From an uncultured Alistipes sp. (GTDB lineage Bacteria; Bacteroidota; Bacteroidia; Bacteroidales; Rikenellaceae), in contig CAJUIE010000100.1 in the NCBI GenBank assembly GCA_910586375.1, positions 1-6,245 of the forward strand: DNA of 6,245 bases. Direction: 5' to 3'. The notes beneath the pieces were generated by a model. It was not told where the DNA came from. It searched no databases and saw nothing but the letters and a program-made list of their open reading frames with translations. How positions within the stretch are numbered: the first letter of the stretch is position 1; each line of letters starts with the position of its first letter. Positions 1 to 6,161 of this stretch are shown here, piece after piece. The translations under genes were made by a program, and so were the position numbers.

Positions 1-12
1 TTGTTGGGGTTT

Positions 13-59
13 CCGTAGCTTCGTCGGCCCCCGGGCATTTACGCCCCCGCTGGCTACGG
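13..59. repeat. Inverted repeat with nested small stem
   Basis: CCGTAGC (13-19) is matched by GCTACGG (53-59), a 7-bp inverted repeat enclosing a smaller stem, GGGC (33-36) with GCCC (43-46). It lies downstream of trxB and the FISUMP remnant. No T-run follows on either strand, so it is not a convincing intrinsic terminator. The right arm contains TGGCTACGGCTC (51-62), which recurs in inverted orientation at 6179-6190. It may be a dispersed extragenic palindromic element. Pairing is seen in the sequence; any function is unknown. Confidence 0.4.
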
Positions 60-344
60 CTCTCGCTCCGGGGACGCATAAGCCAGAACCGGATAAGGGC
101 TTTGCAGCCTATTATCGAAAACCCAGCTGAGTCGGGCGCAGCGAACGGGGAAACCGTATGCACGGCGGTTACTGTCCTCGGGGAACACAAGGGTGCTGGA
201 GAAGTCCAAGTTCGACCCGTATACGCTCGACGCCGAGGAAGGCGCACTGTTCCAGGCGTAACCGTATGAGCCCACATAGGTCAGGTCGCCGGAAATGCCG
301 GCGCGGCAACCCGAAGCGGGGTAGAAGTCGGTATCCTGCCAAGA
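54..344 (-). pseudogene. C-terminal remnant of a FISUMP-type surface protein
   Basis: Reading the minus strand from just after the trxB stop gives an open frame that starts SWQDTDFYPASGC and continues through GSYGYAWNSAPSSAS to YGFPVRCAR, ending at a TAG at 54-56. This pattern (F/Y-P-A-S-G-C/Y-R, then G-S-Y-G-Y-x-W, then G-F-P-V-R-C) is the C-terminal end of the Fibrobacter succinogenes major paralogous (FISUMP/DUF1566-like) domain found in many secreted or lipid-anchored Bacteroidales proteins. The lipoprotein signal and most of the domain are missing. The only internal start is a GTG at 275, after the homology has begun. Both expected cysteines remain (SGC and VRC). About 25 unrelated residues follow VRCAR before the stop. 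I read it as a gene fragment, perhaps a gene-conversion donor. A short expressed peptide from GTG 275 is less likely. Confidence 0.6.
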
Positions 345-346
345 AT

Positions 347-1273
347 TTATCGCAGCAGGAAACGTTCGCAGTCCAGGGCCGCCACGCAGCCTGATCCGGC
401 CGCCGTGATGGCCTGCCGGTAAAGGGGGTCTTTCACGTCGCCTGCTGCAAAGACGCCTTCGATGTTGGTTTGTGACGTGCCGCCCTTTACCTTGATGTAG
501 CCTTCACCGTCGAGATCGAGCTGGTCGGCGAAGAGTTCGGTATTGGGGTGATGACCGATGGCCAGGAAGAATCCCGCGATGTCGATCTTCACCTCCGAGC
601 CGTCGTTTTTACGCAGCAGGGCTCCTGTAACGCCTGATTCGTCGCCCAGCACTTCGGCCGTGTTGTGTTCGAAAAGCACTTCGATGTTCGGAGTGTTAAA
701 TACGCGTTCCTGCATCGCTTTTGAAGCACGCAGACAGGGTTTTCTGACAATCATATAGACCTTGCGGCAGAGCGATGCCAGATAGGTTGCTTCTTCGCAG
801 GCTGTGTCGCCTCCCCCCACTACTGCCACGTCTTTCTTGCGGTAGAAGAATCCGTCGCACGTTGCGCAGGCACTCACACCCTGCCCGCGGAATTTCTCTT
901 CGGAGGGCAGCCCTAAGTATTTGGCCGTCGCTCCTGTTGCGATGATGAGGCTTTCAGCTTCGATCTCCTTTTCACCGTCCACGATCACATGGAACGGTCG
1001 CGACGAAAGATCTGCCGTTGTGATGGCTCCCGAGCGGATGTCGGCGCCGAAGCGTTCGGCCTGACGGCGCAGGTCGGCCATCATCTGGTTGCCGTCTACT
1101 CCGTCGGGATAGCCGGGAAAGTTCTCTATTTCGGTGGTGGTTGTCAGCTGACCGCCCGGGGTTATGCCCTCGTAGAGGACCGGGCCGAGGTTTGCCCGCG
1201 ACGTATAGATTGCCGCCGTGTAACCCGCCGGGCCGCTGCCTATGATCAGAACTTTGACCTTTTCGGTTTGCAT
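347..1273 (-). CDS. trxB: Thioredoxin reductase (NADPH), FAD flavoprotein
   Basis: This cytoplasmic flavoenzyme passes electrons from NADPH through FAD to thioredoxin. The chosen product is 308 residues, the usual length for low-molecular-weight TrxB. In order it shows the FAD dinucleotide site GSGPAG (12-17), the PGGQL segment (39-43), the redox-active CATC pair (Cys136, Cys139) followed by DG, the NADPH Rossmann motif GGGDTA (153-158), VRKPCLRA (176-183) at the position of the enterobacterial HRRxxFRA 2'-phosphate motif, and the FAD-closing AAGDV...RQAITAAGSG (276-295). ATG 1273 is preferred over ATG 1306: it gives the family N-terminus MQTEKVKVLIIGSG and lies 4 bases after the pseudokinase stop, matching the spacing of the other junctions. 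The earlier start would overlap the upstream gene by 29 bases. It is last in a four-gene run and has no visible promoter of its own. No thioredoxin gene lies in the window. Confidence 0.96.
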   Translation of the reverse strand: MQTEKVKVLIIGSGPAGYTAAIYTSRANLGPVLYEGITPGGQLTTTTEIENFPGYPDGVDGNQMMADLRRQAERFGADIRSGAITTADLSSRPFHVIVDGEKEIEAESLIIATGATAKYLGLPSEEKFRGQGVSACATCDGFFYRKKDVAVVGGGDTACEEATYLASLCRKVYMIVRKPCLRASKAMQERVFNTPNIEVLFEHNTAEVLGDESGVTGALLRKNDGSEVKIDIAGFFLAIGHHPNTELFADQLDLDGEGYIKVKGGTSQTNIEGVFAAGDVKDPLYRQAITAAGSGCVAALDCERFLLR

Positions 1274-1277
1274 GTCG

Positions 1278-2273
1278 TTATTCGGTTTTGCAGCTTGTAT
1301 ATTCATTTATCGTACCCGCTTTGCAAATCGGGCGTCCCAGATAGTCGAACTGGGACCACTGCCCTTTTTTGCGGGCGTTGATGGTGCTTTCTGCATGGTT
1401 GTAGTCCACGATTTCGTATTCAGGAGGGATGATGAAGTTCCCTTCGCGGTCGATTAGTCCCATGCCTGTCGGGGTCTCGACCTCGGCGCGTCCTTCGTGG
1501 AAATCGTCGGCCCAGAGGAAACGAGCCGGTATTACCGGGTGATTTTCGGCATCCACGTAACCGTATCCGTCGGCGTCCTCCACGCAGATGAGCCCTTCAA
1601 ATTCGTGGCTGGTCCAGACGTGACCTGCCAGAGGACGCCGAGCGTCGTAGGTGGCCGTCGTGTCCGATACAATCTCTTGCTGGCCGGACGATTCGCTTAT
1701 GCGGTGTCGCAGCTCTTCGAACGCTTCGGCATCGGCATGGTCCGCATCGCTGATCCGGGCATCGTAGTAGCGCAGGGGCACCCAGCGTCCGGCGCTCCAG
1801 CGTAAATTTGTGGCTTTAAGGTTGTTGTGTGTGAAGTTCATCTCTCGCAAACCGGCTTCCAGCTTGTCGAGAGCTTCCAGCAGCCGGCCCGGTTCTTCGG
1901 TTAACAGGGCCTCTTCGAAGTCGCGGCCTTCGGGCAGAAGCTGAATCGTCAGGTCACAGCTTTGCTCCTGACCCGCAGCATCGGTCCAGTGCAGCTCGTC
2001 GGGCAGGATGCGGTAGTCGGCCAGTAGTTCCGAGTGGAGCCGTCGGATGGCGGGTGCAGAGCGGGCTATGCGATGCATGGAGGCCGGCGAGAGAGGCATC
2101 GAGAGGAGCCATTGACGGTCTTGCCATTCGATGAGGGCTTCGACAAAGCGAGTTGTGCGGAGCAGCCGGGGCATGCCCGATGAGTCGGTCAGGGGGCGGG
2201 CATCCGTCAGCGTGGCGAATGCCAGATCGGGCATCTGTAGAGCCCGGGAGAAGATTTGCAGGGTCGCAGTCAT
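1278..2273 (-). CDS. WG-repeat pseudokinase
   Basis: A 331-residue cytoplasmic protein with no signal peptide or membrane segment. Residues about 40-175 resemble a degenerate protein kinase fold. The stretch around CDLTIQLLPEGRDFEEAL (106-123) parallels the hinge region VDVVLNDWIEGETLQQAI of the upstream kinase. The catalytic loop HGDLKPDN has become HNNLKATN (149-156), so the catalytic Asp is Asn. YYDAR (169-173) occupies the place of the DFG-type Asp. Only about 55 residues separate this from the WG repeats, against about 135 in the neighbouring kinase, so most of the C-lobe is missing. Residues about 225-320 hold three WG-like units centred on GYGYVD, GMGLID and QWSQFD. It starts with ATG 3 bases after the vWA stop, indicating co-translation. 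I infer a non-catalytic scaffold or allosteric partner of the kinase or vWA protein. The WG call is firm; the pseudokinase call is moderately firm. Confidence 0.8.
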   Translation of the reverse strand: MTATLQIFSRALQMPDLAFATLTDARPLTDSSGMPRLLRTTRFVEALIEWQDRQWLLSMPLSPASMHRIARSAPAIRRLHSELLADYRILPDELHWTDAAGQEQSCDLTIQLLPEGRDFEEALLTEEPGRLLEALDKLEAGLREMNFTHNNLKATNLRWSAGRWVPLRYYDARISDADHADAEAFEELRHRISESSGQQEIVSDTTATYDARRPLAGHVWTSHEFEGLICVEDADGYGYVDAENHPVIPARFLWADDFHEGRAEVETPTGMGLIDREGNFIIPPEYEIVDYNHAESTINARKKGQWSQFDYLGRPICKAGTINEYTSCKTE

Positions 2274-2276
2274 TGT

Positions 2277-3134
2277 TTATTCGGTTTTTACGCTGATCGA
2301 ACCAATGTTGAGCATCGTGAGCAGCTCCACGGCTGAGGCGTTGAAGCTCATCCCGCGGAAGGGCGGCATGGCACCCGGGCCTTTGGCTTCACGGATGGCT
2401 CCTTCGAAGAGCTCGGGCATGGGGCTGGAGCAGTCGTAGAGCAGTCGGGCGTAGCGATTGGGTACGTCGGCCTCGTCGGCCGAGGGGAAGAAGACCGAGC
2501 GTCCGGACGTGTCGGCAGCTATGTGGATGTTTATGAGCAGAACTTTGCCGTCGTCGGTGCCGATCGATCGGATGCGGCGGGCGATGTTCTGTAGCTCCTC
2601 TTCGTTACAGTCGGTCGCTTCGCCGTCGGTGATGTTGAATATCACGGGCGGGAAACTTTCGGCGTTTTCACGACGGGCACACCACTCGTCGACCAGCTCG
2701 TGAGCTTCGCACAGTGCTTCGTACATTGGCGTCTGGCCTGCGGCGCGGGGTTCGATCCATGCTGGTGTCGGGATGTCGCGCAGAGCTACCGAACCATCGG
2801 GCAGACGGTGTTCTACCGTTTCGGTCCGCATGGGTACCGGCATTTGGGCCAGGTCGCTTATGGAGATCATTTTGCGGCCTTCAGGCAGCAGGGAGCACAC
2901 CTGATTGTCGCCCGAATAGCCCAGCACCGTCAGGTCGTAGTAGTTTCTCACGCCGTCGTCGCGGCGGGCCCGTTCGATAAGCTCGAAGAGCAGATCGTTG
3001 GTGATAGTCGCAACCGCTTCGGCTTTGGTCATGTCGCGTCCGCGGAAGCGGAGCGGCTCGGTCATCGAACCCGACTGGTCGATGAGCAGCAAAAAGGCTG
3101 TGCGGTGCGTGCGTGTAATACTTTGTGTATACAT
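2277..3134 (-). CDS. von Willebrand factor A domain protein with intact MIDAS
   Basis: This 285-residue soluble protein is essentially a single vWA domain. The metal-ion-dependent adhesion site is complete: D-Q-S-G-S at 19-23, Thr135 in GQTPMYEAL, and Asp170 in ITDGEATD. It should therefore bind Mg2+ or Mn2+ and a partner protein with an acidic or phosphorylated group. The first strand begins at residue 13 with AFLLLID, and there is no signal sequence, so it is intracellular. The layout (short N-terminus, YDLTVLGYSGD strand, GQTPMYEA) resembles TerY-like vWA proteins that work beside kinases and phosphatases. An insertion of about 30 residues (about 100-130) precedes the MIDAS Thr. The C-terminal tail (about 235-285) follows the core fold. 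ATG 3134 is 3 bases after the DUF4954 stop, and the stop is 3 bases before the pseudokinase ATG, so it sits in the middle of a coupled operon. The substrate or partner is unknown. Confidence 0.9.
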   Translation of the reverse strand: MYTQSITRTHRTAFLLLIDQSGSMTEPLRFRGRDMTKAEAVATITNDLLFELIERARRDDGVRNYYDLTVLGYSGDNQVCSLLPEGRKMISISDLAQMPVPMRTETVEHRLPDGSVALRDIPTPAWIEPRAAGQTPMYEALCEAHELVDEWCARRENAESFPPVIFNITDGEATDCNEEELQNIARRIRSIGTDDGKVLLINIHIAADTSGRSVFFPSADEADVPNRYARLLYDCSSPMPELFEGAIREAKGPGAMPPFRGMSFNASAVELLTMLNIGSISVKTE

Positions 3135-3137
3135 GGG

Positions 3138-4868
3138 TCAGTGTTTTATACCTCTTACTGTGTGGTAGTCGTTGCGTGTCTCCTCTTCCGTGTCGCAATC
3201 CAGACCGTAGCTTACGGCCATGTCGGGCGAGCAGTCGCGGTCGCGGTCGGCATCGGTTGTTCGGCGCAGTGCCGCATGGGCATTGCGGCCTGCCTCTATT
3301 GCTTCGGCCACTTCGGCGGCTGTCGGGGGGTGTCCGAGTATTGCCTCGTAGGCTTCAAGGGCCCAGCTGCGGGCGTAGTCGTCGTAGTGGGCGTCGAATG
3401 CCCGGAATCGGGCGTCAATGGCTTCGGGCGTCGTCAGGGAGCCCTGCTCCACAGCCTTGACGATTGCATCGACCGTACATTTGGCGATGTACTGACCCGC
3501 GATGTCGAGCCAGCGGCCCCGGCCGTCGGTTTTCGGTTCCTTGCCTTTGTTTAGCATGGCGCCCAGAGCCGCCACGATGGCCTTGTTGTAGAGCTTTAGT
3601 CCGCGCTGCAGGTCGAGTGCCCGGATCGATACCTTGCGGTAGAGGTATATCGGAGCGTCCGGGTCCTGCTCCTGGAGTGTGTGGAGTGTATCCACAGCCC
3701 GTAGCATGGCGCCCATGATGTAGGGGTTGTACTCTTCGAAGTCGATCACGTCGCGGCGGATTTTGCGGCGGTCGCGGGCCGGCCACTTTTCGATGTCGCG
3801 CACGGCGCCGTAGCTGTTGAGGTTGGCCCCCGGCATCAGGTGGGAGCGGCCCTCTTTTTCAATGAGGTAGGAGTAGGGGAAATCGCGTGTGTCGTGGTGG
3901 TAGGAGTGGTGCCCCATCACCATCGTGAAGGCCCCTTCCAGTGCCGGCGACATGATGTAGGCGCTGCTGGCGAATTTGCAGCCTCTCAGGTGCACGGCCT
4001 GATGCACGGCGCCGCTCTTGAAGAGGTGGTTACTCTGGTTCGAGCCACTCCCGGCGTTAAAGAAAGAGAACATGCCGGCTATGAGCAGCGACGACTTGTG
4101 GTGTGAGACAGTGTAGGGACCCGCGAAGATCGAGGCCGCTTCGCCGTTTTCGCAGTGGGAGTTGGCGAAAAAGAGCGACTCGGCAGCCGTGAAACCTTTG
4201 TCGATCGTGCAGCTCTCGCCTACGAAACATCGCTCCAGAATCGAGCCGTTGCTTATCGTCGAATTTTCCGCCACGATGAAATCGTAGGCTTTGACATCCA
4301 CACCGATATGGGCCCCGGCGCACACCGTGCCGTTTTCGAGTGCGGAGGCTCCGTCTATCTCCACTTCATCGTCTATGTTCACTTCGCGGATAAAGCGAGC
4401 GCCCGTCAGACAGCAGTTGCGGCCCGTGCGTCCCAGCGTAGAGGTGCGTGTGGCGGCGTGTGCGTCGATCATGCGCTCTAAGGTGTCGATAAGCTGCGGA
4501 CGGTGGCGGTAGACGGCCATCAGATAGGCGACTTGTGCCGACATCGTATCGAAAATCTTCACTGTGCGGCCACCGCATTCATTCATTGTGGCCACACCAA
4601 CGCCGTTGCCGAAAGCACTCTTGTGGCGGCACTCTAAAGCGGTGACTCCTTCTACAAGCGTCCCGGCGCCCAGCCGGTAGTTTTTCACCCGCGAACGGAT
4701 GATGCGGACGCCCGAACCGATCTCCACACGGCCTTCTAACCGACATGCCTGAAGCTGCGAGGCGACGAAATCGTCGCTCACCGCTATCTGGGCCCAATCT
4801 TCGGCCGAAGCTCCGAACGCTTCGGCTGCTGCGATCTCCGCCGCGGTCATCTTTCTCAATCCGGACAT
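3138..4868 (-). CDS. DUF4954 family protein, left-handed beta-helix (acyltransferase-like fold)
   Basis: A 576-residue cytoplasmic protein recognised as DUF4954, common in Bacteroidales and of unknown function. Hexapeptide-like repeats, such as VEIGSGVRI (48-56) and YRLGAGTLVEGV (64-75), and again across about 145-225, indicate a left-handed beta-helix as in GlmU or LpxA nucleotide-sugar transferases. The most conserved block is NGEAASIFAGPYTVSHHKSS (241-260), followed by LLIAGMFSFFNAGSGSNQSN (261-280). It is rich in Gly, Ser, Asn and His and suggests a ligand pocket. Residues about 380-530 are helical. The last 40 or so residues are an acidic, low-complexity tail containing DADRDRD. From memory, typical members are about 650 residues, and the first beta-helix section looks shorter here. 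ATG 4868 was chosen because it follows an A-rich leader (AAGATAAAAAG). A TTG at 4889 would add 7 residues but is poorer. It is first in its transcription unit, behind a clear promoter. Enzymatic activity is unproven. Confidence 0.88.
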   Translation of the reverse strand: MSGLRKMTAAEIAAAEAFGASAEDWAQIAVSDDFVASQLQACRLEGRVEIGSGVRIIRSRVKNYRLGAGTLVEGVTALECRHKSAFGNGVGVATMNECGGRTVKIFDTMSAQVAYLMAVYRHRPQLIDTLERMIDAHAATRTSTLGRTGRNCCLTGARFIREVNIDDEVEIDGASALENGTVCAGAHIGVDVKAYDFIVAENSTISNGSILERCFVGESCTIDKGFTAAESLFFANSHCENGEAASIFAGPYTVSHHKSSLLIAGMFSFFNAGSGSNQSNHLFKSGAVHQAVHLRGCKFASSAYIMSPALEGAFTMVMGHHSYHHDTRDFPYSYLIEKEGRSHLMPGANLNSYGAVRDIEKWPARDRRKIRRDVIDFEEYNPYIMGAMLRAVDTLHTLQEQDPDAPIYLYRKVSIRALDLQRGLKLYNKAIVAALGAMLNKGKEPKTDGRGRWLDIAGQYIAKCTVDAIVKAVEQGSLTTPEAIDARFRAFDAHYDDYARSWALEAYEAILGHPPTAAEVAEAIEAGRNAHAALRRTTDADRDRDCSPDMAVSYGLDCDTEEETRNDYHTVRGIKH

Positions 4869-4872
4869 CTTT

Positions 4873-4908
4873 TTATCTTGTCGTCTCAATATGTTTTCGG
4901 GTCTTCAT
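4873..4908 (-). CDS. Possible 11-codon leader peptide upstream of DUF4954
   Basis: ATG at 4908 opens a short frame, MKTRKHIETTR, with TAA at 4873-4875. The stop lies 4 bases before the DUF4954 ATG, matching the 3-4 base spacing of every other junction in this operon. It begins directly after the GGGGC/GCCCC hairpin. It has three Thr and four basic residues besides Met, but no run of one amino acid that would mark a classical attenuator. It could be chance. Low confidence. Confidence 0.2.
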   Translation of the reverse strand: MKTRKHIETTR

Positions 4909-4943
4909 GGGGCGAAGGCCCCGGCCCGCCCGGCTAAAGCCGG
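4909..4943 (-). promoter_or_regulatory. Two G+C-rich hairpins in the 5' leader of the DUF4954 operon
   Basis: The stem CCGGC/GCCGG (4930-4934 with 4939-4943, loop of 4) and the stem GGGGC/GCCCC (4909-4913 with 4918-4922, loop of 4, read CTTC on the minus strand) lie back to back between the predicted transcription start and the DUF4954 ATG. Neither is followed by a T-run on the minus strand, so they are unlikely to be a strong terminator of the kinase gene. They could stabilise the mRNA, be an RNA- or protein-binding leader, or be extragenic palindromes. The pairing is seen; the role is inferred. Confidence 0.45.
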
Positions 4944-4965
4944 CGCTTTGAAAGTTAAGCAAATG

Positions 4966-4996
4966 CAAATATAACGTTTTGCCTCTAAATTTCAAA
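4966..4996 (-). promoter_or_regulatory. Bacteroidetes-type promoter for the DUF4954-vWA-pseudokinase-trxB operon
   Basis: On the minus strand TTTG (4996-4993), a 19-base spacer and TATATTTG (4973-4966) match the Bacteroidetes primary sigma consensus TTTG/TAnnTTTG at the standard spacing. The -33 element lies inside the last codons of the upstream kinase gene, so this promoter sits within a tandem gene arrangement. Transcription would start near 4958-4960, giving a leader of about 90 bases. It probably drives the four downstream genes apart from any read-through from the kinase gene. Confidence 0.7.
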
Positions 4997-6127
4997 TTCA
5001 CGACCCATAGGGTCGATCTGCACTTTGTGGCCGTTGCGGATCGCTTGCGCACGGCTGTTACGGAAAGGTTTTACCGCTTCGTAACCTGGACAGCTCAATA
5101 CCGTTCGGCCCGTGGGGTCGATGTAGTGCCATGTGCTGCCCAGCCGCACGGCAGCCACTCCTTCCGTGAAGTCAAATCCGCAGTCGTAGAGTGGGGGTAC
5201 GACCACTTCGGAGCCTGTCCGGTAGCCCCAGAAGCCGTTTTCGGCGAAAAGTTCGGGAATCGCAGCCGGTGCTTTCCGTTCGGTAGTCAGGTAGTGTAGC
5301 AGGTCTGGCAGCCCGGGGAGCCGCAACGTTTCGGTGCGTAACAATCGTGCGATGCGGTACTCGGCCGCGTGGCCCTTCTGTGCCAGAAGTGCCAGCACTT
5401 CGTCGAGTGCTGCATCCGTACCGATCCTGAGGGGAGAAAAGAGCAGACCGTCACGTTCGCCATAGCGGTCGTAGAGTGTCGGGTCGAGGCGCAGGGCATG
5501 GAGTGCCGTTGCAATGAGGGCTGCCGGGTAATCGTCGATTCGGGCATCGAAATCTTCGGCCGTGCGAGTGGGGTGCTGAAATGCTGCGGTGCCTGTCTCG
5601 GAGCTGGTCTCCCCGGCAAAGGCCGGCAGGAATGACGCATCGAGGTCGATGATGCGCAGTGTGCCGTCGGCCTCGACGATGATGTTGTCGGGTTTCAGGT
5701 CGCCGTGTGCCCGATTGTCAGAGACCAGTTCGGCCGCCAGATGATCGAACGCTGTGGAGAGAGCCGCCAGCCGCTTGCGATCATGAGCCTGGGCAGCGGT
5801 TTCGATGGCCTGTTGCAGGGTCTCGCCTTCGATCCAGTCATTTAGCACCACGTCGACCCACTCGCCACGATCGGGTGCTGTGTAGAGGTATAGTTCGCGG
5901 GGCAGGTAGCGGTCGCCGTAGATTTCTGCCAAATGGCGCCTCGGTCGGAAGTAGCAGCGCAGAGCCTCGATGCGGCCGGCCCGGCGAATGCGGAAAACTG
6001 CGGCACTGTTGCCCGCACTGAAGAGTGCCCGTCCCTGCTCGTCGCGACAGAGCGTCACTTCACCCAGCTGGCGTGTCAGTCCGTGCGGGTCTTCGAGGGT
6101 CAGCAGATATTGACGAAGCGAGTACAC
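4985..6127 (-). CDS. Kinase-fold protein with C-terminal WG repeats
   Basis: A 380-residue soluble protein. Residues about 30-280 form a protein-kinase fold: a glycine-loop-like segment FSAGNSAAVF (36-45), strand 3 as EALRCYF (54-60), hinge DVVLNDWIEGETL (92-104), catalytic loop HGDLKPDN (141-148, Asp143, Asn148), metal-binding IDLD (160-163, Asp161), P+1-like GTAAFQHP (179-186) and a helix-F-like FDARIDDY (193-200). The usual strand-3 Lys is Arg57, and no Lys occurs before residue 118. Residues about 296-380 hold WG repeats (GFWGYR, TWHYID, HKVQID). GTG 6127 is the first usual start near the domain. The open frame continues upstream to a TTG at 6214, but that part reads through palindromes. 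An AGGAGG at 6150-6155 would better suit an ATA or ATT codon (6142 or 6139), so the start is unsettled. It lies upstream of the operon and shares architecture with the pseudokinase. Substrate unknown. Confidence 0.82.
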   Translation of the reverse strand: MYSLRQYLLTLEDPHGLTRQLGEVTLCRDEQGRALFSAGNSAAVFRIRRAGRIEALRCYFRPRRHLAEIYGDRYLPRELYLYTAPDRGEWVDVVLNDWIEGETLQQAIETAAQAHDRKRLAALSTAFDHLAAELVSDNRAHGDLKPDNIIVEADGTLRIIDLDASFLPAFAGETSSETGTAAFQHPTRTAEDFDARIDDYPAALIATALHALRLDPTLYDRYGERDGLLFSPLRIGTDAALDEVLALLAQKGHAAEYRIARLLRTETLRLPGLPDLLHYLTTERKAPAAIPELFAENGFWGYRTGSEVVVPPLYDCGFDFTEGVAAVRLGSTWHYIDPTGRTVLSCPGYEAVKPFRNSRAQAIRNGHKVQIDPMGREFEI

Positions 6128-6149
6128 GACAGTTTTAATTATAAATCCC

Positions 6150-6155
6150 CCTCCT
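6150..6155 (-). promoter_or_regulatory. Shine-Dalgarno-like AGGAGG upstream of the kinase gene
   Basis: AGGAGG on the minus strand is a perfect anti-16S match but lies 22 bases from GTG 6127. It is 7 bases from an in-frame ATA and 10 from an in-frame ATT. Bacteroidetes rarely use such sites, so it may be chance, but it makes the start of this gene uncertain. Confidence 0.25.
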
Positions 6156-6161
6156 CTGTTC

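Noticed and set aside
1274..1306. Upstream ATG start for trxB at 1306
   Set aside because: It would overlap the pseudokinase by 29 bases and add 11 residues not typical of TrxB. ATG 1273 gives the family N-terminus and the operon's usual spacing.
3235..3250. TCGCGG tandem repeat as a phase-variable tract
   Set aside because: Only about two and a half hexamer copies are present, and changes of 6 bases keep the frame in a low-complexity tail, so on/off switching is unlikely.
2700..3554. Plus-strand open frame of 284 codons
   Set aside because: It lies antisense across the vWA gene and the end of DUF4954, both well-supported families. Its translation is Val/Gly/Cys-rich with no recognisable domain, as expected of a shadow frame in G+C-rich DNA.
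4869..4889. TTG start for DUF4954 at 4889
   Set aside because: ATG 4868 follows a typical A-rich leader, and the extra 7 residues (MRRQDKK) resemble leader sequence, not domain.
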